Positions 47,037-55,715 of a stretch of DNA of 64,000 bases are shown one piece after another. A program made the position numbers and the translations under genes. Source of the DNA: Actinoplanes teichomyceticus ATCC 31121 (GTDB lineage Bacteria > Actinomycetota > Actinomycetes > Mycobacteriales > Micromonosporaceae); assembly GCF_003711105.1 (NCBI RefSeq), contig NZ_CP023865.1, forward strand, positions 186,001 through 250,000, in the 5' to 3' direction. Below the pieces are notes generated by a model. That model saw only the letters and a list, made by a program, of their open reading frames with translations. It made no database searches and was not told the origin of the DNA. The stretch's first letter is position 1, and every line of letters begins with the position of its first letter.

Positions 47037-47462
47037 ATGAGCCAGCAGCGGAGCACGGGCGGTCTGCGGCGCGATCCGGGACCGGTGGCGACCGTCGGTG
47101 ACCTGCTCGGCGCCGCGTTCGCCGGCCTGGTCGTCGGGATCGCGGTGGTCCTGGTGCTGGAGGGGATCCTGGCCCTGACCGGGATCGCCGACTTCGGCCG
47201 GACGAACGGCTGGCTGATCGTGATCCTGCCGGTCTGGCTGTTCGTCGAGCAGTTCCGGGCCGCGGGCTACGGCGCGGACCGGGTCATCGTGGCGCTGCTG
47301 GGCATCGGGTTCGGGACCGCTCTCGGGATGACCGTCGCCGGTCTGCTAGCGCCGTACACCCCGCCCCTGGTCAGCGGCGGCGCCGGAGCCGTGACCGGTA
47401 CGGTCGTGTACTGCTTCGTCTGGTTCTACGGCCTCCGCTGGCTCCGCCGGCGGTCGGGCTGA
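47037..47462 (+). CDS. Small integral membrane protein, function unknown
   Basis: 141 aa with about four hydrophobic helices (GAAFAGLVVGIAVVLVLEGI, GWLIVILPVWLFV, VIVALLGIGFGTALGMTVAG, GTVVYCFVWFYGL). No motif recognised. ATG 47037 lies 21 nt after mqnE and 12 nt before the next membrane-protein gene, so it may share the mqnE transcript. Confidence 0.7.
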   Translation: MSQQRSTGGLRRDPGPVATVGDLLGAAFAGLVVGIAVVLVLEGILALTGIADFGRTNGWLIVILPVWLFVEQFRAAGYGADRVIVALLGIGFGTALGMTVAGLLAPYTPPLVSGGAGAVTGTVVYCFVWFYGLRWLRRRSG

Positions 47463-47474
47463 GGGAGAGAAATC

Positions 47475-48029
47475 ATGAGTCCCGCCGTCAAGTACACCCT
47501 CGGCCGGTTCGGCCTGTTCGTGGTGGTCTTCGCCGCGCTGTTCCCGCTGCCGTTGAACATCCTGGTCAAGGCGATGATCGCGTTCGTCGCCTCGGCCGGT
47601 TTCGCGTTCTTCCTGCTGCGCAGGTGGCGTGACGAGATGGCGGAGCAGCTCGGTTCGGTGGCGCAGCGGCGGTCGGCGGAGAAGGCGCGCCTGCGCTCCG
47701 CCCTCGCCGGTGACGACGCCGCCGCGGCGGCCGGTGACCGGGTCGTCGCCGCCGAAGCCGGCGACAGCGCCGCCGCGAGCGCGGCCACCGGCAGCGCGGA
47801 CAGCGGCAGCGCAGCCACCGGCAGCGCGGCCACCCGCAACGCGGACAGCGGCAGTGCGGACGGCGGCAGCGCAGACAGCGGTAGCGCGGACAGCGGCAGC
47901 GCGGACAGCGGCAGCACGGCCACCCGCAGCACGGATAGCGGCAGCACGGCCACCCGCAGCGCGGCCACCGGCGAGGCGGCTGCCGCGGGCGACCCGGCGA
48001 CCGAGAAGAAGAGCGAAGCGGGCAGGTAG
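47475..48029 (+). CDS. DUF4229-type membrane protein with Ser/Ala/Asp/Gly repeat tail
   Basis: 184 aa. The first 75 residues (VKYTLGRFGLFVVVFAALFP, LVKAMIAFVASAGFAFFLL, RRWRDEMAEQL) fit DUF4229, two helices and a basic segment. Residues about 105-170 are five-residue repeats (SADSG, SAATG, TATRS) coded by 15-bp units and are disordered. GAGGGAGAG precedes ATG 47475. DUF4229 genes often sit beside mqnE in actinomycetes, but their role is unknown. Confidence 0.8.
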   Translation: MSPAVKYTLGRFGLFVVVFAALFPLPLNILVKAMIAFVASAGFAFFLLRRWRDEMAEQLGSVAQRRSAEKARLRSALAGDDAAAAAGDRVVAAEAGDSAAASAATGSADSGSAATGSAATRNADSGSADGGSADSGSADSGSADSGSTATRSTDSGSTATRSAATGEAAAAGDPATEKKSEAGR

Positions 48030-48369
48030 CCGCGGGACCGGCGCGCCACGGTGCGCGGTGGCGGCCGGAGGACCTCGGCGGCGCCGGAGTTCAGGCGGTG
48101 TCGGCCGAGTCCGGTCACATCGCGCGGCGCCGTGACCGGCTGACCGGCGGTGTCCAGGGCCCAAATACACCTCTGCGCGCCGATCGGCGGACCGCCGGCC
48201 GGCGGCGGTCCCGGCGGATCGGCTACCGCGCCGCCCGGAAGAGCCCTGACCAGCACGGACGCGGTCGGCCCGGACCCGCCCGCGGGGCCGGAGCGGGCCC
48301 CGGCGGGCGGTCGTGGAACGGCGGGGGTGTCCGAGCTTACGGAACCGCGCCGTCCGGCGGCGGCCCGCT
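48030..48369. other. Gene-free spacer before the cobalamin riboswitch
   Basis: 340 bp with no gene that has a ribosome site and similarity. It must contain the promoter for the B12 transport operon, but no clear hexamers stand out. Confidence 0.5.
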
Positions 48370-48371
48370 TC

Positions 48372-48505
48372 GCGGTGGGTTAGCGTTTCCGGGACCGCGC
48401 CACAGCGAAGCCGGTGCGAATCCGGCGCTGTCCCGCAACTGTGATCCCTCCGCGCGAGGTTAGCCAGGTCGCCTGGGGCGTCGGTCGCGAACCAGCGCTC
48501 CCGGG
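48372..48505 (+). promoter_or_regulatory. Cobalamin (AdoCbl) riboswitch
   Basis: The conserved core GAAGCCGGTGCGAATCCGGC (near 48407) leads into CTGTCCCGCAACTGT, and the B12 box appears as GCCAGGTCGCCTGG at 48463-48476. This is the classic cobalamin aptamer. It lies 70-200 nt before btuF and should shut down the operon when cobalamin is bound, by sequestering the ribosome site or by termination. Outer boundaries are approximate. Confidence 0.92.
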
Positions 48506-48578
48506 GAGGGGCGTCTCGCGGGCGGCGGCCACCGGCCCTGTCGGCGATTCACCATGCCCGGCCGACAGGAGGATCCCG

Positions 48579-49514
48579 ATGAAACGCGCGTTTCTCGCCG
48601 CCGCGACGGCGGCCGCCCTGCTACTCACCGGCTGCGGTGACCAGGCGGGCGACAACTCGAACAGCGGGGCCGGCGCACCCAGCGCGACAGCCGCCGGCTA
48701 TCCGGTCACGGTCGGCACGCTGACCCTGGACAGCCGTCCTGAGAAGATCGTCTCGCTGAGCCCGACCGCCACCGAGATGCTCTTCGCGATCGGCGCCGGC
48801 TCCCAGGTGACCGCGGTCGACGACCAGTCGGACTATCCGGCCGAGGCCCCGAAGAGCGACCTCTCCGGCTTCAAACCGAAGGCCGAGGCGATCGCCGCCA
48901 AGGATCCGGACCTGGTGGTGCTCGCCAACGACATCGACCAGATCGTCGCCCAGCTCGGCGAACTCAAGATCCCGGTGTTCCAGGTGCCGGCGGCGCGGAG
49001 CCTGCAGGAGACCTACAAGGAGATCGGCGAGCTGGGCACGCTGACCGGCCACGCCGGCGAGGCGGAGGCGGTCAACCAGCGGATGAGGGCCGACATCGAT
49101 CAGATCGTGAAGGCGGTCCCGGCGCGCGGCAAGCCGCTCAGCTACTACTACGAGCTCAGCCCGGAGCTGTACTCCGCGACGTCGAAGACCTTCATCGGCG
49201 GGGTGTTCGACCTGTTCCGGATGACCAACGTCGCGGACCCCGCGGACGCCGACGGCAGCACCGGCGGGTACCCCCAGCTCTCCGCGGAAGCGCTGGTCGA
49301 GGCGAACCCGGACACGATCTTCCTGGCCGACACCGAGTGCTGCCAGCAGTCCGTCGCGACGGTCGAGGCGCGCAAGGGCTGGTCCTCGATCACGGCGGTG
49401 CGCTCGGGGCAGATCTACCCGCTCGACGACGACATCGCGTCGCGCTGGGGACCCCGTACCGTTGATCTCGTGCGGGCGGTCGCCGACGCGGTGCGCAAGG
49501 TTCCGGCCTCATGA
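48579..49514 (+). CDS. btuF: Cobalamin ABC transporter substrate-binding lipoprotein
   Basis: 311 aa. Lipoprotein leader (AALLLTGCGDQ). The helical-backbone binding protein fold is shown by RPEKIVSLSPTATEMLFAIGAG, LVVLANDIDQIVAQL and QLSAEALVEANPDTIFLADTE. Start ATG 48579 has AGGAGG at the ideal distance. Corrinoid specificity is inferred from the riboswitch upstream; the sequence alone would also fit iron-siderophore binding. Overlaps btuC by ATGA. Confidence 0.88.
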   Translation: MKRAFLAAATAAALLLTGCGDQAGDNSNSGAGAPSATAAGYPVTVGTLTLDSRPEKIVSLSPTATEMLFAIGAGSQVTAVDDQSDYPAEAPKSDLSGFKPKAEAIAAKDPDLVVLANDIDQIVAQLGELKIPVFQVPAARSLQETYKEIGELGTLTGHAGEAEAVNQRMRADIDQIVKAVPARGKPLSYYYELSPELYSATSKTFIGGVFDLFRMTNVADPADADGSTGGYPQLSAEALVEANPDTIFLADTECCQQSVATVEARKGWSSITAVRSGQIYPLDDDIASRWGPRTVDLVRAVADAVRKVPAS

Positions 49515-50554
49515 GGCCGGCCGGGCTGCGCCCGGCCTGGCTGGCGTCCGGCGTGCTGGCCGTGCTGGTCGCGGTCATCGCCGGCCTCGCCTTCGGCTCG
49601 GTCTCGCTGCCGCCCGGCGGCGTCGCGGTCGAGCTGCTCAACCTGATTCCCGGGGTACGCCTGGACAGCGGCCTCACCGAGCGGGACGTCGCCATCCTGA
49701 CCCAGCTGCGGCTGCCCCGGGTGGTGCTCGGCCTGCTGGTCGGCGCGATGCTGGCCCTGGCCGGCGCCGCGTACCAGGGCGCTTTCCGCAATCCGCTGGC
49801 CGACCCGCACCTGCTCGGCGTGGCCGCCGGAGCCGGACTGGGCGTGACCGCGGTGATCGTGCTGCGGCCGGCCGCCGACGCCACGGCGGGACTGCCGATC
49901 GGAGTGCCGGCGGCCGCGTTCGCCGGCGGCCTGATCGCGGTGACCCTGACCTGGGTGCTGGGCGCGGCCGGTGGGCGTGACCGGTCACCGGCGGCACTGG
50001 TCCTGGCCGGGGTGGCGGTCTCCGCGTTCCTCTCCGCGGTGCAGACGTACCTGCTGCAGCGGCACGTCGAGTCGCTGCGCGAGGTGTACTCCTGGCTGCT
50101 CGGCCGGCTGGCCACCGCGGGCTGGCACGACGTGCTGGTGGTGCTGCCGTACACGGTGGTGACCGCGGCGATCGTGCTCGCCCAGCGGCGCCAGCTGGAC
50201 GTGCTCACCGTCGGCGACGAGGAGGCGTCCAGTCTCGGCCTGCACCCCCGGCGCAGCCGCTACGTGTTGATTGTGGCGGCGTCGCTGGGCACCGCCGCGG
50301 CCGTCTCGGTCTCCGGCCTGATCGGCTTCGTCGGCATCATCGTTCCGCACACGCTGCGGTTGCTGAGCGGGCCCGGCCATCGCTCGCTGGTGCCGTTGTC
50401 GCTGCTGTTCGGCGCGGCGTTCCTGACCCTGACCGACCTTCTCGCCCGGGTCGCCGGCGGCGCGGCGGAGATCCCGATCGGGGTGGTCACGGCGTTCCTC
50501 GGCGCGCCTTTCTTCGTCCTGGTGCTGCGCACCAGCCGTTCGGCGCCGACGTGA
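49511..50554 (+). CDS. btuC: Cobalamin ABC transporter permease
   Basis: 347 aa FecCD/BtuC permease with about ten helices. Marks: LRLPRVVLGLLVGAMLALAGAAYQGAFRNPLADPHLLG and VSVSGLIGFVGIIVPHTLRLLSGPGHR, the latter the coupling helix to the ATPase. Overlaps both neighbours by 4 nt. Confidence 0.92.
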   Translation: MRPAGLRPAWLASGVLAVLVAVIAGLAFGSVSLPPGGVAVELLNLIPGVRLDSGLTERDVAILTQLRLPRVVLGLLVGAMLALAGAAYQGAFRNPLADPHLLGVAAGAGLGVTAVIVLRPAADATAGLPIGVPAAAFAGGLIAVTLTWVLGAAGGRDRSPAALVLAGVAVSAFLSAVQTYLLQRHVESLREVYSWLLGRLATAGWHDVLVVLPYTVVTAAIVLAQRRQLDVLTVGDEEASSLGLHPRRSRYVLIVAASLGTAAAVSVSGLIGFVGIIVPHTLRLLSGPGHRSLVPLSLLFGAAFLTLTDLLARVAGGAAEIPIGVVTAFLGAPFFVLVLRTSRSAPT

Positions 50555-51357
50555 CCGCCGGCCCGGGAAGCGGCGCGGCCACGGATCCCCCGGCCATCAC
50601 GGTCGGTGGCCTGACCGTACGGCTCGACGGCGCCCTGATCGTCGACCGGGTTCACCTCGATGTGGCCGAGGGCGAGTGGGTCACCGTGATCGGCCCGAAC
50701 GGGGCCGGCAAGTCGACCGCCCTGCGCGCCGTGGCCGGCCTGCTCCCGTTCCGCGGCACGGTGCGCCTGCACGGCCGGCCGGTGGAGGCGCTGCACCGCC
50801 GGGAGCGGGCCAGAGCGGTCGCGGTGGTCGTGCAGAACCCGGTCGTCCCGCCCGCGATGAGCGTCTACGACTACGTGCTGCTCGGCCGTACGCCGTACAT
50901 CGCACCACTGGGCCGGGAGTCGGCCGCCGACCTCGCCGCGGTCGAGGAGGAGCTCGCCGCGCTCGACCTGACGCCGTTCGCCCACCGCCGGCTGGACACG
51001 CTCTCCGGCGGTGAGCGGCAGCGCGTGTTCCTGGCCCGGGCACTCGCCCAGGGCGCCCGGATCCTGCTGCTGGACGAGCCGACCAGCGCCCTCGACATCG
51101 GCCACCAGCAGGAGGTTCTGGAACTGGTCGACCGGCTGCGCGCCGAGCGGGGCCTGACCGTGCTGGCCACCATGCACGACCTGTCGACCGCCGGCGAGTA
51201 CGCGGATCGGATGGTGCTGATGGCGGGCGGCCGGGTGGTCGCGGCCGGGGTGCCCGCCGACGTGCTCACCGAGGCGAACCTGGCCGAGCACTACCGCGTG
51301 CGGGTCCGGGTGATCCCCGGCGACCGCGGTCCGCTGGTCGTCGCCGTGCGCGCCTGA
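50551..51357 (+). CDS. btuD: Cobalamin ABC transporter ATP-binding protein
   Basis: 268 aa. Walker A GPNGAGKST, Q-loop VQNPVVPPAMSVYDYVLLGRTPYI, signature LSGGERQRV, Walker B ILLLDEPTSALD, and the H-loop ATMHDLSTAGEYAD. GTG 50551 overlaps btuC. Last gene of the riboswitch-controlled operon; fliQ begins 112 nt later. Confidence 0.93.
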   Translation: MTAGPGSGAATDPPAITVGGLTVRLDGALIVDRVHLDVAEGEWVTVIGPNGAGKSTALRAVAGLLPFRGTVRLHGRPVEALHRRERARAVAVVVQNPVVPPAMSVYDYVLLGRTPYIAPLGRESAADLAAVEEELAALDLTPFAHRRLDTLSGGERQRVFLARALAQGARILLLDEPTSALDIGHQQEVLELVDRLRAERGLTVLATMHDLSTAGEYADRMVLMAGGRVVAAGVPADVLTEANLAEHYRVRVRVIPGDRGPLVVAVRA

Positions 51358-51469
51358 GGCGCGGCGCTGCCGCGGGCCACTTGAGGTTTCCGGCGGCGCG
51401 AACCGAACGGCAACCGGGAGGTGACCGGTCGGCACTCCGCGGGCCGCCCGGCCGCCCGAACTGGGGGGC

Positions 51470-51739
51470 ATGACCGACACGATGGTGGTTGAGCTGGGAC
51501 TGCAGGCGATGAGCATCGCGGCGAAGATGTCCGCTCCGGTGCTGCTGACGGCCCTCGCGATCGGTTTCGCGATCTCGCTGTTCCAGTCGGTGACGCAGAT
51601 CCAGGAGGCGACGCTGTCGTTCGTGCCGAAGGCGGTCGCGATCGGGGCGGTGCTGCTGTTCACCGGCAACTGGATGCTGCACGAGATGCTCACCTACACC
51701 GAGCAGCTGTTCGAGCGGGTCCCCGACCTGCTGCGCTGA
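51470..51739 (+). CDS. fliQ: Flagellar export component FliQ, isolated copy
   Basis: 89 aa. Two membrane helices: MSAPVLLTALAIGFAISLFQ and AVAIGAVLLFTGNWMLHEML. The family core SLFQSVTQIQEATLSFVPK is present intact, and length equals that of FliQ/SctS proteins (about 85-90). FliQ is part of the membrane export gate with FliP and FliR. No other flagellar gene lies anywhere in this window, so it is either an orphan or the only copy displaced from the main cluster. ATG 51470. Closed by a strong bidirectional terminator. Confidence 0.85.
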   Translation: MTDTMVVELGLQAMSIAAKMSAPVLLTALAIGFAISLFQSVTQIQEATLSFVPKAVAIGAVLLFTGNWMLHEMLTYTEQLFERVPDLLR

Positions 51740-51762
51740 TCCAGCCCAGAACTGATCTCGAC

Positions 51763-51790
51763 AAGGGGCCGCCCGGTGGGGCGGCCCCTT
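51763..51790. terminator. Bidirectional terminator between fliQ and the VOC gene
   Basis: Perfect 12-bp stem AAGGGGCCGCCC / GGGCGGCCCCTT with a GGTG loop, serving fliQ on the plus strand and the VOC gene (stop 51796) on the minus strand. Confidence 0.85.
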
Positions 51791-51795
51791 CGCCG

Positions 51796-52557
51796 TCAGC
51801 GGCGTCCGGCGAGGATCGCGAACGTCGCGCCCTGCGGATCCTCCAGCACCGCGTACCGTCCGATGGAGATCGTCGTCGGCGGGTTGACGAGCCGGGCGCC
51901 CAGCGCGAACGCGTGCTCGGCCGCCACGTCACAGTCCCCGACCGCGAAGTACACCAGCCAGTACGGCGGCACGTCGTCGGCCCACCCCTCGCCAATCATC
52001 GGCTGGATCCCGGCGACCGGGTGCCGCAGGTTGTCGCAGAGCAGGTACGGCAGGCCGCCCACCTGCGCCTCCCGGAACTCCCAGCCGAACACCGACCCGT
52101 AGAAGGTCCGCGCCCGGTCGACGTCCCGGGTGTTCAGCTCGGTCCAGGTGAGCGCCCCGGGCACGTCGAACACCCCGGCGCCGGGCATCATCCCGGCCTG
52201 CCAGACGCTGAACGGCGCGCCGGACGGGTCGAGGAACGCCGCCATCCGGCCCTGATCCATCACGTCGAACGGCGGGACCAGCACCTTCCCGCCCGCCGCG
52301 GCCACCCGACCGGCGACCGCGTCGGCGCCGCCGGTAGCGATGTACGTGCTCCAGGCGGTCGGCTGCCCCTCGCCGAACAGCGGCCCCGCGCCGGCCACCG
52401 GGAGATCGTTGAGCGAGAAGGTGGTGTACCCCCCGAAGTCGTCGCCGGACACCTCGGCGGTCCAGCCGAACAGCGCCGTGTAGAACCGGATCGCGTCGCC
52501 GAGATCGGCCGTGGCCAGGTCCACCCAGTTCGGCACGCCGGGCGAGGGAACCGTCAT
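51796..52557 (-). CDS. VOC family protein (glyoxalase/bleomycin-resistance fold), two-module
   Basis: 253 aa with two tandem VOC modules: residues about 8-125 (PNWVDLATADLGDAIRFYTALFGW) and about 130-250 (LTWTELNTRDVDRARTFYGSVFGWEF). Metal ligands are not obvious in full, so it may be a binding protein rather than an enzyme. ATG 52557 is preferred over an upstream GTG frame. Common as a hydroxylase-like or antibiotic-sequestering protein in actinomycetes; substrate unknown. Confidence 0.82.
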   Translation of the reverse strand: MTVPSPGVPNWVDLATADLGDAIRFYTALFGWTAEVSGDDFGGYTTFSLNDLPVAGAGPLFGEGQPTAWSTYIATGGADAVAGRVAAAGGKVLVPPFDVMDQGRMAAFLDPSGAPFSVWQAGMMPGAGVFDVPGALTWTELNTRDVDRARTFYGSVFGWEFREAQVGGLPYLLCDNLRHPVAGIQPMIGEGWADDVPPYWLVYFAVGDCDVAAEHAFALGARLVNPPTTISIGRYAVLEDPQGATFAILAGRR

Positions 52558-52692
52558 AGCCGCATGTTCGCATCCGGACACCAGCGCCGGCATGAAAGTG
52601 TCGGTCTTCCGGCCGAACCGCGAGCGGCGCGCCCGCGTCCACCCGGGGAGATCGAGCCGCGACGGAACGGGCCGCCGGCGACCACGGAGCGG

Positions 52693-52726
52693 TTGTCCAC
52701 AGCTAGCGGTCCCGGGCTGTGGATAA
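52693..52726. promoter_or_regulatory. Pair of inverted DnaA-box-like sites in a hairpin-forming repeat
   Basis: TTGTCCACA (52693-52701), the Streptomyces-preferred DnaA box, faces TGTGGATAA (52718-52726), the complement of TTATCCACA. Flanks GAGCG and CGCTC extend the inverted repeat. Between two minus-strand genes, with no oriC-like cluster. Confidence 0.4.
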
Positions 52727-52789
52727 CGCTCCGGCCGACCGGCGTGGACCCGGTCCTCGCCGGATCACCGCGTCGGCCGGCGTGACCGG

Positions 52790-52821
52790 GACGCCGCGCG
52801 GCCGGCGCGCCGCGCGGCGTC
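52790..52821 (-). terminator. Stem-loop after the LLM oxidoreductase
   Basis: Perfect 13-bp stem GACGCCGCGCGGC / GCCGCGCGGCGTC with a CGGCGC loop, 7 nt past the LLM stop. Confidence 0.75.
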
Positions 52822-52827
52822 GGCCGG

Positions 52828-53694
52828 TCAGCGGCCCAGCGCCTGCAACGCCGCCCGGACCTGCGGAATCGGGTCCGGTCCGAGCGGCCGCAGCACGACC
52901 GTCGCGGCCCCGGCCTCGGTCAGCGACCGCACCCGGCCGGGAATCTCCGCGGCCGGGCCGATCAGGGTGAAGACCTCCTCCGGCGGCAGCCCCAGCCAGC
53001 CGGCCTGATCGGCGACCATCGCGCCGGTCACCTTCGCCGCGTCCGCCGGATCGTCGTTGACGTGCAGGTAGGTGAGGACGATCAGCTCGTGCCCGCCGGT
53101 CGCGCCGCCCCGGCGGATGTGCCCGAGCGCATCGGCGAGCTGAGCCGGCCCGTTGCCCTCGGCGATGATCGTGCCGTCGGCGACCCGGCCGGAGAGCTCC
53201 AGCGAGCGCGGCCGCACCACGCCGGTGACGATCGGCGGGACCGCCACGGGCGGGTGCACCAGGCGTACGCCGTCGATGCACACCTCGCGCCCGTTCAGCG
53301 TCACCGTCTCGCCGCGCAGCAGCCCCTGCACCACGAGGATCGTCTCCTCCAGCATGGCCAGCTTGGACTTCGGCTCCACGCCGACCTGGCGCATCCACTC
53401 CGGCACGCCGTGCCCGAGGCCGGCGACCAGGCGGCCGGGGTACACCCGGGCGAGCGTGGCCAGTTCCATGGCGAGCAGGGCCGGGCTGCGCAGCGGGGCC
53501 GGGGTGATCCCGATGCCGACCCGGATCCGGGACGTGGCGGCCAGGGCCAGCGCGGCCGCGCTGATCGAGCCGGCCCAGCCCAGGTCTTCCACCACCCAGA
53601 GGTCGTCGGCGCCGGCCTCCTCCACGGCCACGGCGAAGGTCTGCAGATCTTCAGGGGACAGGTCGCGGTCGAACATCACTCCGATGCGGGACAT
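52828..53694 (-). CDS. LLM-class F420-dependent oxidoreductase
   Basis: 288 aa TIM-barrel enzyme of the luciferase-like family. Marks: GVMFDRDLSPEDLQTFAVAVEEAGADDLWVVED, GIGITPAPLRSPALLAMELATLARVYPGR, and PPIVTGVVRPRSLELSGRVADG. Most actinomycete members use F420. Its ATG overlaps the helicase stop by one base (TGATG), so translation is coupled to the HelR-like gene. Substrate unknown. Confidence 0.83.
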   Translation of the reverse strand: MSRIGVMFDRDLSPEDLQTFAVAVEEAGADDLWVVEDLGWAGSISAAALALAATSRIRVGIGITPAPLRSPALLAMELATLARVYPGRLVAGLGHGVPEWMRQVGVEPKSKLAMLEETILVVQGLLRGETVTLNGREVCIDGVRLVHPPVAVPPIVTGVVRPRSLELSGRVADGTIIAEGNGPAQLADALGHIRRGGATGGHELIVLTYLHVNDDPADAAKVTGAMVADQAGWLGLPPEEVFTLIGPAAEIPGRVRSLTEAGAATVVLRPLGPDPIPQVRAALQALGR

Positions 53695-55715
53695 CAGGCG
53701 ATGTTAAGCGGTCCCGGAAGGGGACGGGCGTGCACGACCGCGAGCCGGGTCACCGCGCGGGTGAGCACCACGTACAGCCGGTTGAGGCCGCGTGGCTCGG
53801 CGGCCACGATGTCGGCCGGCTCGTGCACGATGACATGGTCGTACTCCAGGCCCTTGACGACGGTCGCCGGGACCACCATGACGCGCGCCGTGGCCTCGAG
53901 GTCGTCGGGCGTCGCGTGCTCGATGCCGGCGGCCGTGAGGTGGTCGCGCAGCCGCTCCACCGCGGCGTCCGCCGCGATCACCGCGACCGAGCCCTCGTGC
54001 GCCAGCGCCGCGCCGACCTCGGCCAGGGTGCGCGCGTCCAGGTCGGCCGGCTCGGCGACGGGCACGACCGCGAGCTCGCCGTCGCGGCGCAGGGAGACCG
54101 CCTCCGGGACATCGACGCCGAGCGCCGGGAGCAGGCGGTTGGCCAGGGCCACCACGGCTTCCGGTACGCGGAAACCGACGGTCAGCGGCACGACCGAGGC
54201 GTCCGGTTTGCCCAGGTGTTCGAGGATGTCCCGCCAGTCGGTGGTGGCCCACGGCGCGGTGCCCTGGGCCAGATCGCCGAGCAGGGTGATCGAGCCGTGC
54301 TCGCTGCGCCGGGCAATCGCGCGGGCCTGCATGGGCGACAGATCCTGCGCCTCGTCAACGACCACGTGACCGAAACTGCTCTCCCGGTCCAGCAGGCCCG
54401 CGGCCTCGTCGAGCAGGACCAGGTCGGCCGCCGTCCATCGGGCCGACTTCACCGTTCTGGGCGGCGTGGTCCAGCGGATCATGTCCTGCTCCTCGGCGGT
54501 GAGCACGTCCCCGGCGATCGACGGGTCGGTCAGCACGCCCGCCACCAGGGACTCCGGGGTGACGGCCGGCCAGCAGGACTCCAGGAAGCCGGTCACCGGG
54601 GCGGCCTTGCTCATCCGGCGCAGCCAGGACTCGCTCGGCGAGTTGCCGGTGCGGTACTCCGACTGGCGTTGCAGCAGGCCCACCACGCGGGCCCGGACCC
54701 GCTCGCGGCCGACCGAATACGGCAGTCCCTCGCGGCGTGCCTCGTCGACGATCCGGAGCAGCGGCCCGGTGTCGATCCGCCAACGGTACGAGCCGTCCGA
54801 CACCATGATCGGCTCGGTCGGCTCGGCCAGGCGGCTCCACAGTGCCCGGCGCAGCACCTCGGCCATCCGTACGTCGTGCTTGACGAGCGCGGCCGGCGCC
54901 GGATCGGCGGCCCGGACCGGAGCCCGGGCGATGAGCTCGTCCAGCGTGGACTGCTGCACCTCGACCTCACCCAGGGTGGGCAGCACCGCCGAGATGTACG
55001 ACAGGAAGGCGGTGTTCGGCCCGACGATCAGCACCCCGGACCGGCGCAGCCGCTCCCGGTGCAGGTAGAGCAGGAACGCCGCGCGGTGCAGCCCGACCGC
55101 GGTCTTACCGGTCCCGGGCGCGCCCTGCACGCAGATCGAGTCGGCCAGCTCGGCCCGGACCAGCTCGTCCTGCTCCGGCTGGATGGTGGCGACGATGTCC
55201 CGCATCGGCCCGACGCGCGGCCGCTCGATCTCGGCGGTCAGGATCCGGCTGCTGGTGCCCAGCTCCTCGCCGCGGTCCAGGTGCTCGTCCTCGAAACTGG
55301 TCAGCTCGCCCTTGACGAAACCGAACCGGCGGCGGGTGGCCACCCCCTGCGGGTCACGCACGCTGGCCCGGTAGAACGAGCGGGACAGCGGCGCCCGCCA
55401 GTCCAGCACCATCGGCTCGCCGGCGTCGTCGGTGACGTGCCGGCGGCCCACGTGGTAGGCGGTGTCCTCGATGTCGAGGCGGCCGAAGAAGAGCGGGGTG
55501 TCCGGGTCGTCGGCGAGCTCCTTGACCCGGCGGGCCATGTGCCGGCCCAGCTGTTCGGCGGTGTAGGAGTCGCCCGCCACCCGGTCGCCGGTGGCGAAGA
55601 GGGCCTCGGCGCGGCCGCGCATCCGGCGCAGCGCGGCCCGGGACTCGCTCAGATGGCGGCGTTCCTCGGCGAGTTCGGTGTCCAGACGGTCGTCGTGCAG
55701 GTCAGGCGCGGGCAC
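53694..55715 (-). CDS. helR: HelD/HelR-like RNA polymerase-recycling ATPase
   Basis: 673 aa UvrD/Rep-like superfamily 1 ATPase. Long N-terminal coiled-coil arm about 10-75 (LAEERRHLSESRAALRRM), Walker A GAPGTGKTAVGLHR, Walker B VVDEAQDLSPMQ, motif VLTRAVTRLAVVHA near the end. These proteins pull stalled or rifamycin-bound RNAP off DNA; HelR of Streptomyces venezuelae confers rifamycin tolerance. GTG 55715 has GAGGA 7 nt upstream. I saw no rifamycin-associated inverted repeat in the 327 bp upstream. HelD versus HelR subclass is not certain. Confidence 0.82.
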   Translation of the reverse strand: MPAPDLHDDRLDTELAEERRHLSESRAALRRMRGRAEALFATGDRVAGDSYTAEQLGRHMARRVKELADDPDTPLFFGRLDIEDTAYHVGRRHVTDDAGEPMVLDWRAPLSRSFYRASVRDPQGVATRRRFGFVKGELTSFEDEHLDRGEELGTSSRILTAEIERPRVGPMRDIVATIQPEQDELVRAELADSICVQGAPGTGKTAVGLHRAAFLLYLHRERLRRSGVLIVGPNTAFLSYISAVLPTLGEVEVQQSTLDELIARAPVRAADPAPAALVKHDVRMAEVLRRALWSRLAEPTEPIMVSDGSYRWRIDTGPLLRIVDEARREGLPYSVGRERVRARVVGLLQRQSEYRTGNSPSESWLRRMSKAAPVTGFLESCWPAVTPESLVAGVLTDPSIAGDVLTAEEQDMIRWTTPPRTVKSARWTAADLVLLDEAAGLLDRESSFGHVVVDEAQDLSPMQARAIARRSEHGSITLLGDLAQGTAPWATTDWRDILEHLGKPDASVVPLTVGFRVPEAVVALANRLLPALGVDVPEAVSLRRDGELAVVPVAEPADLDARTLAEVGAALAHEGSVAVIAADAAVERLRDHLTAAGIEHATPDDLEATARVMVVPATVVKGLEYDHVIVHEPADIVAAEPRGLNRLYVVLTRAVTRLAVVHARPLPGPLNIA

